This document shows positions 35,837 through 44,546 of a stretch of 52,482 nucleotides of DNA, in pieces; position 1 is the first letter of the stretch, and each line of letters opens with the position of its first letter. Origin of the DNA: Flavobacteriaceae bacterium. Its GTDB lineage: Bacteria; Bacteroidota; Bacteroidia; Flavobacteriales; Flavobacteriaceae. Position numbers and translations under genes: made by a program. The stretch is taken from contig JAHEMZ010000013.1 in the NCBI GenBank assembly GCA_024643385.1, positions 1-52,482 on the forward strand, given 5' to 3'. Under the pieces are notes generated by a model. That model ran no database searches and had not been told where the DNA came from. It worked only from the letters and a program-made list of their open reading frames with translations.

Positions 35837-38530
35837 ATGAAAAAATTATTTTTTTTCGTGCTCAGTTGCCTTATCTCTACGGCAGTGTTTGCACAGATGA
35901 CAGTTTCCGGAACTATTTCGGACGCCAATAATATGTTACTCGCAGGAGTAAATGTTGTTGAAAAAGGGACCTCCAATGGGGTTATCTCCAATTTGGATGG
36001 TAGTTATTCCATTTCCGTGTCGGAAAATGCCGTATTAATTTTGAGCTATGTAGGTTTTGAAACGCAAGAAGTCCCTGTAAATGGACAACCTACTTTAAAT
36101 GTGACCATGACAGAAGGTTTTCTTTTGGATGCAGTACAATTGGTAGGGTCGCGCAATGCCAAAAGAACAGTCACCGATACACCTGTAGCGATCGATATCA
36201 TTGATGTTCAAAATGTCGCTACTCAAGCAGGAAAAATAGAAATCAACGAATTGCTGCAGTACGCAGCACCTTCTTTCAATGCTAATAAACAGTCCGGATC
36301 CGACGGTGCAGATCACATAGATCCTGCTTCTTTAAGAGGTTTAGGACCCGATCAAACTTTAGTGTTAATTAACGGAAAAAGAAGGCATCAGTCGTCATTG
36401 GTGAATATTTTTGGCACAAGAGGTCGAGGCAACACCGGGACCGATCTAAATGCGATTCCTGTATCAGCCATTAAGCGCATCGAAATTTTAAGAGATGGCG
36501 CGGCGGCGCAATATGGATCCGATGCAATTGCTGGGGTGATCAATATTGTTTTAAAAGATGATACCGATGAAGTTACGGGATTTGTGAACTATGGAGTTTA
36601 TAGTACAGATGCCGACGTCGACACCAGCGCTTTTTCCGAAGATGATTATGGGGTTTGGAATACCGACGGATATCGTTTGCAAACCGATGCTGATGGTAAT
36701 GTGTTGGGGTCAGACCAAAACTTTGACGGCGGATCCATAAAGGCCGGGCTAAACTATGGCGTAAAGCTAGGAGACAAAGGAGGCTTTGTGAACTTTACCA
36801 GTGAATTTCTAAAGAAAAATAAAACGCTTCGTCCCGCCTTCGATTTTAGAAAAGGATTCGGAGAAGCTTCGATTGAATCGTTCAATTTTATGGGAAATAT
36901 GTCTTATCCCATCAGTGAGCATACAGAAATTTATGCCTTTGGAGGAAGAAATTATAGAGATACCGACGCCTATGCCTTTACTCGTAACGGAGGCGCTCGA
37001 GTAATCCCTTCGATCTATCCAAATGGTTATACCCCTCGCATCACTTCAAATATTATTGATAACGCAATTTCATTTGGTGTGAAAACCGAACTTGGAAATG
37101 AATGGAAAGCAGATATCAGTAATACTTGGGGGAAAAATCTATTCCACTATTACATCAAAGGTACTTTGAATGCTTCTCTGGGAGCTACCTCACCCACAGA
37201 TTTTGATGCAGGTGGACATACCTTAAGTCAAAACACTTTTAATGTGGATTTTTCCAAATATTTTGAGGATATCGCTAGCGGGCTCAATTTTGCCTTTGGC
37301 GCAGAGTACCGAACAGAACGATTTACTATTTTTGCGGGGGAACCGGGTTCCTACGGCACATTTGATATCGATGGCATCATCATAACCAATCCGGCCACCC
37401 AAACCCAACCTATCGACCCTATTTCCGGAGATCCCAGACCTGGAGGTTCTCAAGGTTTCCCCGGATACAGCCCTGCAAACGAAGTTGACAGAAGCAGATC
37501 CAATGTTTCTCTTTACGCAGATGCCGAAATTGACCTTTCGGATGCCTTTTTATTAAGTGGCGCAGCGCGTTATGAAAATTACAGTGATTTTGGAAGCACT
37601 CTTAACGGTAAGTTAGCCACTCGTTTAAAAGCAACTGACAATATAAATGTTAGAGCTTCCTTAAGTACCGGTTTTAGAGCACCTTCTTTGGCGCAGATTT
37701 ATTATAATCTACGATTCACCAATTTTGTTGGAGGTGAAGCTCTTGAATCGGTGCTTTCCGCAAATAACAGTCCTGTTACTAAGGCATTCGGAATTGGGCC
37801 ATTAAATGAAGAAACTGCAATAAATGCAGGTTTAGGTGTTACCGGTAAATTTGGCGGATTTACGGCCACAGTAGATGGATACTACATAAGCGTTAAGGAT
37901 CGTATCGTCTTAACCGGCAATTTCGATGCCTCTACCCTAATTCCAGGTGTGGAAGCAGCACAGTTCTTTGCGAATGGAGTAGATACCGAAACTGTAGGCT
38001 TGGATGTAGTATTGTCCTATCAAACCGCATTAGGAAATGGAAACTTTAATGCCGCCTTGGTAGGTAATGTTAATGATATGAATATCACCAATATTCTTAA
38101 TGGAAGCTTGGATGAACAGACCTTTTTTGGTGAAAGAGATAAAGCCTTTTTATTAGCTTCCGCTCCTCAAAGTAAATTTGGATTAAATCTTATCTATTCG
38201 ATTTCCAAGTGGAACTTTGCCTTGTCTGAAACTCGCTTTAGCGAAATAGAGTTATTAGACTTTCAAGTATATGAAGATCCGGCCGATTATGGAGGATTCG
38301 ATAATCTTATCGCTGCCGCAACCGACACCTATGGTGCTAAATTTGTAACCGATCTAACGGTTGGGTATCAACTTTCGGAAGCACTTAAATTAAGTGTCGG
38401 AAGTAACAATTTATTTAACGTTTATCCGGATCAACAAGATGATTGGACAGAAGCCGGCGGTTATTGGGATTCTGTGCAAATGGGCTTTGGTGGTGCCTAT
38501 TATTTTGGACGATTGGACTTTAACTTTTAG
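35837..38530 (+). CDS. TonB-dependent outer-membrane receptor
   Basis: An 897-residue receptor. The signal peptide ends AVFAQ. A carboxypeptidase-regulatory-like domain follows (about 22-95: VSGTISDANNMLLAGVNVVEKGT ... SYVGFETQEV). The plug domain (about 105-240) has DTPVAIDIIDVQNV, SLRGLGPDQTLVLINGKRRH and IKRIEILRDGAAAQYGSDAI. The beta-barrel makes up the rest, ending YFGRLDFNF with the terminal Phe typical of outer-membrane barrels. No SusD gene follows; the next plus-strand feature is a terminator. The ligand is not readable from sequence. The upstream TPR lipoprotein may be its partner. Confidence 0.93.
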   Translation: MKKLFFFVLSCLISTAVFAQMTVSGTISDANNMLLAGVNVVEKGTSNGVISNLDGSYSISVSENAVLILSYVGFETQEVPVNGQPTLNVTMTEGFLLDAVQLVGSRNAKRTVTDTPVAIDIIDVQNVATQAGKIEINELLQYAAPSFNANKQSGSDGADHIDPASLRGLGPDQTLVLINGKRRHQSSLVNIFGTRGRGNTGTDLNAIPVSAIKRIEILRDGAAAQYGSDAIAGVINIVLKDDTDEVTGFVNYGVYSTDADVDTSAFSEDDYGVWNTDGYRLQTDADGNVLGSDQNFDGGSIKAGLNYGVKLGDKGGFVNFTSEFLKKNKTLRPAFDFRKGFGEASIESFNFMGNMSYPISEHTEIYAFGGRNYRDTDAYAFTRNGGARVIPSIYPNGYTPRITSNIIDNAISFGVKTELGNEWKADISNTWGKNLFHYYIKGTLNASLGATSPTDFDAGGHTLSQNTFNVDFSKYFEDIASGLNFAFGAEYRTERFTIFAGEPGSYGTFDIDGIIITNPATQTQPIDPISGDPRPGGSQGFPGYSPANEVDRSRSNVSLYADAEIDLSDAFLLSGAARYENYSDFGSTLNGKLATRLKATDNINVRASLSTGFRAPSLAQIYYNLRFTNFVGGEALESVLSANNSPVTKAFGIGPLNEETAINAGLGVTGKFGGFTATVDGYYISVKDRIVLTGNFDASTLIPGVEAAQFFANGVDTETVGLDVVLSYQTALGNGNFNAALVGNVNDMNITNILNGSLDEQTFFGERDKAFLLASAPQSKFGLNLIYSISKWNFALSETRFSEIELLDFQVYEDPADYGGFDNLIAAATDTYGAKFVTDLTVGYQLSEALKLSVGSNNLFNVYPDQQDDWTEAGGYWDSVQMGFGGAYYFGRLDFNF

Positions 38531-38555
38531 GGATACATCACATAAATCATATTGG

Positions 38556-38586
38556 GAGGTTGTCTAATTAGGCAACCTCTTTTTTT
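38556..38586 (+). terminator. Intrinsic terminator of the TonB-dependent receptor gene
   Basis: Stem GAGGTTG / CAACCTC, extended inward by TCTA/TAGG, followed by seven T. It lies 26 bases after the stop. Confidence 0.9.
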
Positions 38587-38595
38587 ATGATCATT

Positions 38596-39813
38596 TTACT
38601 TTTTGTTCTTTTCATGAATCCATTTGCTCAGATACTTCGTTGATTGGAGACTTTGATGTTGCAGGATCTGGCCAATAAAATGATGCTGACGATGTACGAC
38701 CAAGTTTTTCCGCAGTTCTTCCAATCTATCCATGTATGAAGTAGCAAAATGTGCTTTCTGAAATCGTTTTTCAATCATCTCAAAACCGGCAAGCTGTGCT
38801 TCCAACCATTTGTCCTTATCCGTATATAATTGGATTGCGGCGTCGATCAAGTCATTATTTGTTTGACCCACCAAACCGCCAAAAGATAGTTCCCCGCACA
38901 TACCCTCCTCCCCTACTTCTGTGGTCACGGAAGGTGTTCCGCATTGAGCAGCATCCAACAATTTACCTTTCAATCCGGCTCCAAATCGCAATGGTGCCAG
39001 GCATACTCTAGCTTTTTGCAAAACCTCACTTAGATCATCCGTCCAACCCTCAATAAAGAAACCTTCTGTATCCTTATGCAAGGCTGAAATCTCTTTGGTG
39101 GCATAGGCCCCATATATGTGCAATTCCACTGTGGGCAACTGTTTTCTGATAAACGGCCATAGTTCCTTCTTTAGAAAAACGACAGCATCCGCATTGGGCG
39201 CGTGCTGTAAATTCCCAATAGCGATGAAATGTTGGCGTTCCTCGAAAGTGGGTCCTTCTTTTGAAACAGCATTAACGAAAAATGGGAGATAGAACAGCAA
39301 TCCTTCAGGAATTAGAAAGGTTTCAGTGAGCAGTTGCATTTCAAATTCGGAGATGATTAAAGAAAGATCACTTCTTAAAATACTGGCCAATTCACGTTTT
39401 GCGGTCTCTGAATACAAATCGATTCCCTTTCCATTTTTGAAGGCCACTTCACGCGCTTTCCTCAAAAAATGAAGGTCTTCCGTGTCTAAAATTCGAAGGG
39501 CCTTCGCACAATTTTCGGTCACTCGCCAGCCAAATTGCTCTTCAGTAATAAATCTATCAAAAAGTACAACGGAGGGATTCAAATCCGTTATAAATTCATC
39601 AAAAGAATCATCGTTTAAAAGAATGGATTTAACGGCAATTCCCTTTGCTTTTAAATCTTCAGAGTAGTTCGTTTCAGCAGCTGTCGAGGCAAATGTGATG
39701 TCATATCCCTGGTCCTGAAAAATCGTGATCAACTGCATCATTCTAACTCCGGCGGCTGTAGTAGCCGGTTCAGGAAAGGTATAACCAATGATCAACAACT
39801 TATTTTTCAGCAT
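38596..39813 (-). CDS. Glycosyltransferase, GT4-like
   Basis: A 405-residue GT-B-fold protein. The N-terminal domain starts KNKLLIIGYTFPEPATTAAGVRM. The C-terminal donor domain includes FIAIGNLQHAPNADAVVFLK, the segment GFFIEGWTDDLSEVLQKARV and a stretch APLRFGAGLKGKLLDAAQCG, with G-x-G-L-K-x-K-x-x-x-A-x-x-x-G-x-P, the usual E/K-x-L-x-x-G pattern of this group. Donor and acceptor are unknown. It starts 6 bases after the lipoprotein gene's stop and is last in a probable rimO - lipoprotein - glycosyltransferase operon. The end is a basic tail. Confidence 0.87.
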   Translation of the reverse strand: MLKNKLLIIGYTFPEPATTAAGVRMMQLITIFQDQGYDITFASTAAETNYSEDLKAKGIAVKSILLNDDSFDEFITDLNPSVVLFDRFITEEQFGWRVTENCAKALRILDTEDLHFLRKAREVAFKNGKGIDLYSETAKRELASILRSDLSLIISEFEMQLLTETFLIPEGLLFYLPFFVNAVSKEGPTFEERQHFIAIGNLQHAPNADAVVFLKKELWPFIRKQLPTVELHIYGAYATKEISALHKDTEGFFIEGWTDDLSEVLQKARVCLAPLRFGAGLKGKLLDAAQCGTPSVTTEVGEEGMCGELSFGGLVGQTNNDLIDAAIQLYTDKDKWLEAQLAGFEMIEKRFQKAHFATSYMDRLEELRKNLVVHRQHHFIGQILQHQSLQSTKYLSKWIHEKNKK

Positions 39814-39819
39814 ACTAAT

Positions 39820-41058
39820 TTACAATACATCCAAAGATACGGATGCCATTTGTATTTTGGAATGAGCTTCTGAAGTAACTGTCCAAGCTACATATAAAGT
39901 AGTTCCCACCTTTTCGAGTTGCGGGAATCCGCTGGCCCGTTCAGGACTTGTTTTGGAAATAGTGATCGCATTGGATTTTTGACCCTTGGAATCCACTTTC
40001 ACTAACTGAATTACTTCATCGCTTCCCTGAGGCTCCATCCATAGCACAACCGCTTCTGTTTCTGAAATCATCACAACATCCACTCTACCCGTAGCATTTC
40101 CTGCGTCTATTCGTATCGGCTCTATTTGGGTATCACCCATAAAAACTATTTGGACTTTCCCTTCATCACCAACACCTGAAAACCAGGCTATGGCAAAACT
40201 TTTGTCAAAACTATCAATCGCAGGACCATTTACGGGGCAACCGGCAATTTGCCATTGGTCACTGCCGATTGTTCGAGGTTCATTCCAGGTATGAATATTT
40301 CCGGTAATAATAGAAATATCTCTAATTTCATTTTCCGTGCGATCCCGGTAAGCAACCACAACATTTCCATCATAAACCGTTGAAGCTGTATTACAACAAT
40401 CACACACACGGTCATCGAACTCCATTTCATTGATTATTTCTCCACTGAAAGACACAAATGCCCCGCGCAGCGTCATGGCTCCGGCCCCGTGTTCCGCATG
40501 ATCTTCGTGTCCACCAATCGTGTTCCTTCCATCTAACCATGAAATAAAAAAAGCATCCTTGCCATAAGGCTGTATGGATACAAATCCGTGCTCGCTTGCG
40601 GTACCATCCGTATGAAGACTAAAATTCTTTTTCCACGTTTTTGTCGAATCGTTGTAAAGATTCAGTTTTACATCATAGGTATATTTTCCGTTGGCTGATT
40701 TTTGAAGAAAGCTAGTCAGAACATTTCCATTATTTTCAGCTATTTGCGGGAAATCGGCCCAATTGACAAACCAATCGGTTCCGGAAAGAATTTCTTCCGA
40801 AGGCAACCAAGTTCCGTTTGTAAATTTGGAATAATTGAGTGTAGAAAGTGAGTCCCTTTTCGATACCCATGTCAGAAATAAATCGTTGCCATTACTGAAT
40901 AATTTAGGGAGCGAACCATCCTCCATGGATGGATTTTGCAGCGGAATAACCACTTGCTTTTCGACGGGTATTGGGGGAGTATCTTTAATTGTCTCTTTGC
41001 AACCGAATAAAAGAAGCAACCACACAAACGGGATAAGATATCGTACTTTGTTAGACAT
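39820..41058 (-). CDS. Sialidase-fold lipoprotein with Cys-rich motif
   Basis: A 412-residue lipoprotein (lipobox LLLFGC, C20). The rest is a series of beta-propeller blades such as LFLTWVSKRD, AFFISWLDGRNT, SFAIAWFSGVGD and AVVLWMEPQG, so a sialidase/BNR-type beta-propeller is inferred. Catalytic Arg residues of true sialidases are not clearly identifiable. Two segments look metal-binding: GGHEDHAEHGAGAMTLR (about 182-198) and DDRVCDCCNTAS (C219, C221, C222). The gene lies 6 bases after rimO and 6 before a glycosyltransferase. Function is unknown. Confidence 0.78.
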   Translation of the reverse strand: MSNKVRYLIPFVWLLLLFGCKETIKDTPPIPVEKQVVIPLQNPSMEDGSLPKLFSNGNDLFLTWVSKRDSLSTLNYSKFTNGTWLPSEEILSGTDWFVNWADFPQIAENNGNVLTSFLQKSANGKYTYDVKLNLYNDSTKTWKKNFSLHTDGTASEHGFVSIQPYGKDAFFISWLDGRNTIGGHEDHAEHGAGAMTLRGAFVSFSGEIINEMEFDDRVCDCCNTASTVYDGNVVVAYRDRTENEIRDISIITGNIHTWNEPRTIGSDQWQIAGCPVNGPAIDSFDKSFAIAWFSGVGDEGKVQIVFMGDTQIEPIRIDAGNATGRVDVVMISETEAVVLWMEPQGSDEVIQLVKVDSKGQKSNAITISKTSPERASGFPQLEKVGTTLYVAWTVTSEAHSKIQMASVSLDVL

Positions 41059-41064
41059 GACGAC

Positions 41065-42372
41065 TTAATTCTTACTAACTTCTCCATACAGATCGAAGTC
41101 TGATGCGTCGGTTATTTTTATACTAAAAAATTCACCTGTTCGCAAGTAACCCTCTTCAGCATTAATCAGCACTTCATTATCCACATCGGGACTATCAAAT
41201 TCAGTCCTTCCCACATAATAGTCACCTTCCTTACGATCGATGAGCACGCGGTAGGTCTTCCCAATTTTTTGTTGATTCAATTCCCACGAAATCTGAGATT
41301 GAAGCTCCATAATTTCATTGGCGCGTTGCATTTTAACTTCTTCGGGGACGTCATCAACCAATTGATAAGCGTGGGTATTTTCTTCATGTGAATACGTAAA
41401 GCATCCCAACCGTTCAAAACGCATGTCGGACACCCACTGTTTTAAGGTTTGAAAATCCTCTTCTGTCTCTCCGGGGTATCCAACGATCAAGGTCGTTCGA
41501 ATGGCCATTTCCGGAACGGCCTGACGAAAATCTTGTATCAGTTTGGTGGTCTTTTCCTGAGTAGTTCCGCGACGCATGGATTTCAGAATAGCATCTGAAA
41601 TGTGCTGAAGGGGAATATCAATATAATTACAAATTTTTGGTTCGTTGTGCATCACCTCCAAGACCTCCATAGGAAAACCGGTGGGAAACGCATAATGAAG
41701 TCGTATCCATTCTACTCCTTCTACTTTCACCAAAGCCTTGAGCAAAGCGGCAAGTTCGCGCTTCTTGTAAAGATCAAGTCCGTAATAGGTCAAATCCTGA
41801 GCAATAAGAATGAGTTCTTTAACCCCATTGGCAGCCAACTTTTCAGCCTCGATCACAAGTTCTTCGATCGGAGTGCTTCTATGTTTTCCACGCATGATGG
41901 GAATCGCACAAAAGGAACAAGGACGGTCGCACCCTTCCGCTATTTTAAGGTAGGCATAATTTTTCGGCGTGGTGGTCAATCGTTCGCCTATAAGCTCATG
42001 CTTATAATCGGCACCTAATGCTTTCAATAAGGACGGTAATTCGGTCGTTCCAAAATACTGATCCACATTGGGGATCTCTTTTTGAAGATCAGGCTTATAA
42101 CGCTCCGACAAGCAACCCGTAACAAATACCTTATCGATAAGACCTTCTTCTTTCTTCTGAACAAATTCAAGAATAGTGTTTACACTTTCCTCCTTTGCAT
42201 TGGCGATAAAACCACAGGTATTTATGACAACGATATTACCTTCTTCCTCATGTACCACCTCTTTATTGTTGGCTCGCAACTGACCCATCAATACTTCGCT
42301 GTCATAGACATTTTTGGAGCACCCCAATGTTACTACATTGATCCTATTCTTCTTTAAACTTTTCGTGCGCAT
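41065..42372 (-). CDS. rimO: Ribosomal protein S12 methylthiotransferase RimO
   Basis: A 435-residue radical-SAM methylthiotransferase that modifies an aspartate of ribosomal protein S12. The N-terminal MTTase domain starts INVVTLGCSKNVYDSEVLM. The radical-SAM cluster is CDRPCSFCAIP. The C-terminal TRAM domain covers about the last 65 residues. The CSKN and KHRSTPIEELV forms point to RimO rather than MiaB. I use the ATG at 42372: a longer frame from a TTG at 42396 would start inside a -7 box. It leads a probable operon with the lipoprotein and glycosyltransferase genes. Confidence 0.96.
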   Translation of the reverse strand: MRTKSLKKNRINVVTLGCSKNVYDSEVLMGQLRANNKEVVHEEEGNIVVINTCGFIANAKEESVNTILEFVQKKEEGLIDKVFVTGCLSERYKPDLQKEIPNVDQYFGTTELPSLLKALGADYKHELIGERLTTTPKNYAYLKIAEGCDRPCSFCAIPIMRGKHRSTPIEELVIEAEKLAANGVKELILIAQDLTYYGLDLYKKRELAALLKALVKVEGVEWIRLHYAFPTGFPMEVLEVMHNEPKICNYIDIPLQHISDAILKSMRRGTTQEKTTKLIQDFRQAVPEMAIRTTLIVGYPGETEEDFQTLKQWVSDMRFERLGCFTYSHEENTHAYQLVDDVPEEVKMQRANEIMELQSQISWELNQQKIGKTYRVLIDRKEGDYYVGRTEFDSPDVDNEVLINAEEGYLRTGEFFSIKITDASDFDLYGEVSKN

Positions 42373-42393
42373 GAACCCTTTGGATTTAGTGCG

Positions 42394-42401
42394 CAAAGAT
42401 A
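42394..42401 (-). promoter_or_regulatory. -7 box (TATCTTTG) of rimO
   Basis: Exact TAnnTTTG match on the minus strand, 21 bases before the ATG at 42372. It overlaps the TTG at 42396 and so rules out the longer start. Confidence 0.65.
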
Positions 42402-42424
42402 CTTCAAACTATACAATAAGCAGA

Positions 42425-43012
42425 TTATTTCGACTTGTAATATAATTCCAGAATGGAGGCTAACGGTTTTTCTCCCTTCAACACTTTATCCATTTCTATT
42501 TTCATCTTTGCGGTTAACAGTGGTGCTAAAGGTTGTGACACGGTGGCTATTTTCGGAAAGTTAGCCGCTAGGAGCTTGTCCCAAATAGGATAATAAGTTT
42601 CCAGATCGTTTGGATAAACCGTCTTTCGCTTCGTTCCCTCGTTGGCTGCTTTGAAGGGAGTGCTGATATTCAAATAGCCATAATCGTCCGTTAATTGTTC
42701 TCCGGCTTCGATATCTCGGATAGCGATTTCAAAATCATAAGCGGTAGACAGACAATTCGACTTAAAACTATGATTGACAAATCGACCATGGTCCCAACAG
42801 AGCACAAAATTACCATGGTTATTTCGGAAACTATACGTTTCCAAAATATGCTGGTATAGTTCGTTCATTTTTTGGAATTGTTGTGGAGTAAACTGACGAT
42901 CTAATTTATCCAGTACCCACGTAATGGTTCCGGCGGGAATAAATTGAGTGGCAACGACACCGTGCCCAACCTCATCGTTGACAAATCGCAACTCGGTATG
43001 CGGATGAATCAT
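42425..43012 (-). CDS. SET-domain protein
   Basis: A 195-residue protein whose first 130 residues are a SET domain. The start, GHGVVATQFIPAGTITWVLD, is the family's G-x-G-x-x-A-x-x-x-I-x-x-G segment. GRFVNHSFKSNCLS is the N-H-S-x-x-x-N SAM-binding motif and AGEQLTDDYGYLN supplies the G-E-x-L-x-x-D-Y-G motif with the catalytic Tyr. SET proteins are lysine methyltransferases; bacterial targets are mostly unknown. The C-terminal 60 residues are a helical tail. The gene lies 26 bases after ftsY, so co-transcription is likely. Confidence 0.87.
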   Translation of the reverse strand: MIHPHTELRFVNDEVGHGVVATQFIPAGTITWVLDKLDRQFTPQQFQKMNELYQHILETYSFRNNHGNFVLCWDHGRFVNHSFKSNCLSTAYDFEIAIRDIEAGEQLTDDYGYLNISTPFKAANEGTKRKTVYPNDLETYYPIWDKLLAANFPKIATVSQPLAPLLTAKMKIEMDKVLKGEKPLASILELYYKSK

Positions 43013-43038
43013 AAAGACTTTAAAATTTGGCTGTGAAT

Positions 43039-43992
43039 TTACTTAAAAAAAGAATCCACAAACTCAAACTTATTAAAAACTTGTAGGTCTTCCATTCCTT
43101 CTCCAACCCCGATATATTTTACCGGGATCTGGAACTGATCACTGATACCAATGACCACACCTCCTTTGGCCGTTCCATCCAATTTTGTAACCGCCAAAGA
43201 GGTCACTTCTGTAGCAGCTGTGAATTGTTTCGCTTGTTCAAAGGCATTTTGACCTGTGGAGCCATCCAATACCAATAGAACTTCGTGAGGAGCATCGGCG
43301 ACCACCTTTTGCATCACACGTTTTACTTTGGTCAATTCGTTCATCAAATTCACTTTGTTGTGTAATCGACCGGCGGTATCGATTATTACGACATCTGCCT
43401 CTTGGGTTACGGCACTCTGCAAAGTATCAAAGGCTACGCTGGCAGGATCACTTCCCATATTCTGACGTACAATGGGGACATCGGTTCGATCTGCCCAAAT
43501 CTGTAATTGATCGATCGCCGCAGCTCTAAAAGTATCGGCTGCGCCTAAAATCACTTTTTTACCCGCTTTTTTAAATTGAAAAGCCATTTTCCCAATAGTG
43601 GTCGTCTTTCCCACCCCATTTACTCCTACCACCATGATCACATAAGGCTTTTGATCGGAAGGAACTTCGAATTCGGTTGCTTCTCCGCTATTGGTTTCAC
43701 TTAAGAGTCCGGCGATCTCTTCCCGCAGGATCTGATTAAGTTCTTCGGTTCCAACATATTTATCACGGGAGACTCGCTCTTCAATTCGCTTAATTATTTT
43801 TAGCGTAGTGGTCACCCCAACATCGCTCGAAACCAATATTTCCTCGAGGTTGTCCAATACATCGTCATCCACTTTACTTTTTCCGGCAACGGCCTTGGAA
43901 AGTTTATCGAAAAAGGTGCTTTTGGACTTTTCTAATCCTTTATCCAAGGTTTCTTTTTTCTCTTTTGAAAATATTTTTTTGAAAAAACTCAT
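43039..43992 (-). CDS. ftsY: Signal recognition particle receptor FtsY
   Basis: A 317-residue SRP-family GTPase that docks ribosome-SRP complexes at the inner membrane. After a short basic N-terminus (MSFFKKIFSKEKKETLDKG) the N domain leads to the G domain with VGVNGVGKTTTIGKMA (P-loop), DTFRAAAIDQLQIWAD, VIIDTAGRLHNKVNLM and TKLDGTAKGG. The long acidic A domain of E. coli FtsY is absent, as is normal in Bacteroidetes. It follows the DUF4295 gene with a terminator and a new -7 box between, so it starts its own transcript. Confidence 0.97.
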   Translation of the reverse strand: MSFFKKIFSKEKKETLDKGLEKSKSTFFDKLSKAVAGKSKVDDDVLDNLEEILVSSDVGVTTTLKIIKRIEERVSRDKYVGTEELNQILREEIAGLLSETNSGEATEFEVPSDQKPYVIMVVGVNGVGKTTTIGKMAFQFKKAGKKVILGAADTFRAAAIDQLQIWADRTDVPIVRQNMGSDPASVAFDTLQSAVTQEADVVIIDTAGRLHNKVNLMNELTKVKRVMQKVVADAPHEVLLVLDGSTGQNAFEQAKQFTAATEVTSLAVTKLDGTAKGGVVIGISDQFQIPVKYIGVGEGMEDLQVFNKFEFVDSFFK

Positions 43993-44112
43993 TGGGAGTG
44001 TTTTGTTAATTGGTTTGTCGACGCGTTAGGGATTGATCCCAACTTACCCGTCATTGCCCACTTCATTGGGTAGACGTGTAGCGGAGAAAGCCCCACCCCT
44101 TTTGGGGAATTC

Positions 44113-44120
44113 CAAAAATA
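44113..44120 (-). promoter_or_regulatory. -7 box (TATTTTTG) of ftsY
   Basis: Exact TAnnTTTG match on the minus strand, just past the ribosomal-cluster terminator. The ftsY ATG is about 120 bases further on, giving a long leader that contains short inverted repeats: CCCCAAAAGGGG, CCCA...TGGG and GGGAT-CA-ATCCC. Confidence 0.5.
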
Positions 44121-44123
44121 CAA

Positions 44124-44151
44124 AAAGCCACCTTCGAAAAAAAGTGGCTTT
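44124..44151 (-). terminator. Terminator of the rpmB-rpmG-DUF4295 cluster
   Basis: Stem AAAGCCAC / GTGGCTTT. Read on the minus strand it is followed by TTGTATTTTT. It lies 22 bases after the DUF4295 stop. Confidence 0.82.
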
Positions 44152-44172
44152 AGATTTATATCTTGTAGTTGT

Positions 44173-44325
44173 TTACTTTTTATTCAACCAATCGCTTACA
44201 GATTCGGGAGCCATAATAGCCTCCACAAAAGTATAGGCTCCTGTCTTAGGAGACTTTACCATTTTTATCGCCTTAGTTAAACGCTTGGATCCGGTCTGTA
44301 ACGATGCTACTGATTTCTTTGCCAT
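44173..44325 (-). CDS. DUF4295 family protein
   Basis: A 50-residue protein. It begins MAKKSVASLQTGSKRLTKAI and ends SVSDWLNKK. It is basic and matches DUF4295, a Bacteroidetes-specific family regularly encoded right after rpmB and rpmG; this conserved place suggests a ribosome-linked role, but none is proven. The ATG is 12 bases after the rpmG stop. The terminator at 44124-44151 follows. Confidence 0.9.
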   Translation of the reverse strand: MAKKSVASLQTGSKRLTKAIKMVKSPKTGAYTFVEAIMAPESVSDWLNKK

Positions 44326-44337
44326 GGCTCTCTTTTT

Positions 44338-44520
44338 TTACTTGATTTCTTTATGAACAGTCATTTTCTTCAAGATAGGGTTGAATTTCTTCAACTCCAT
44401 TCTATCCGGAGTGTTCTTTTTATTTTTGGTGGTAATATAACGGGAAGTTCCGGCCATACCACTTTCCTTATGCTCTGTACATTCTAAGATGACCTGTACT
44501 CTGTTTCCTTTTTTAGCCAT
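44338..44520 (-). CDS. rpmG: 50S ribosomal protein L33
   Basis: A 60-residue large-subunit protein. [15 protein letters not shown] and [20 protein letters not shown] match L33. The zinc ribbon is broken: only the single Cys in ECTE remains and the second pair is replaced (KKFNPILKK), so this is the zinc-independent (C-minus) form. It is preceded by rpmB and followed by DUF4295. Confidence 0.97.
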   Translation of the reverse strand: MAKKGNRVQVILECTEHKESGMAGTSRYITTKNKKNTPDRMELKKFNPILKKMTVHKEIK

Positions 44521-44546
44521 TGTAAAAGACTTTTTTGGTTATGCAA

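Noticed and set aside
41602-42018. 138-residue plus-strand frame
   Set aside because: It lies entirely antisense to rimO and has no domain or signal.
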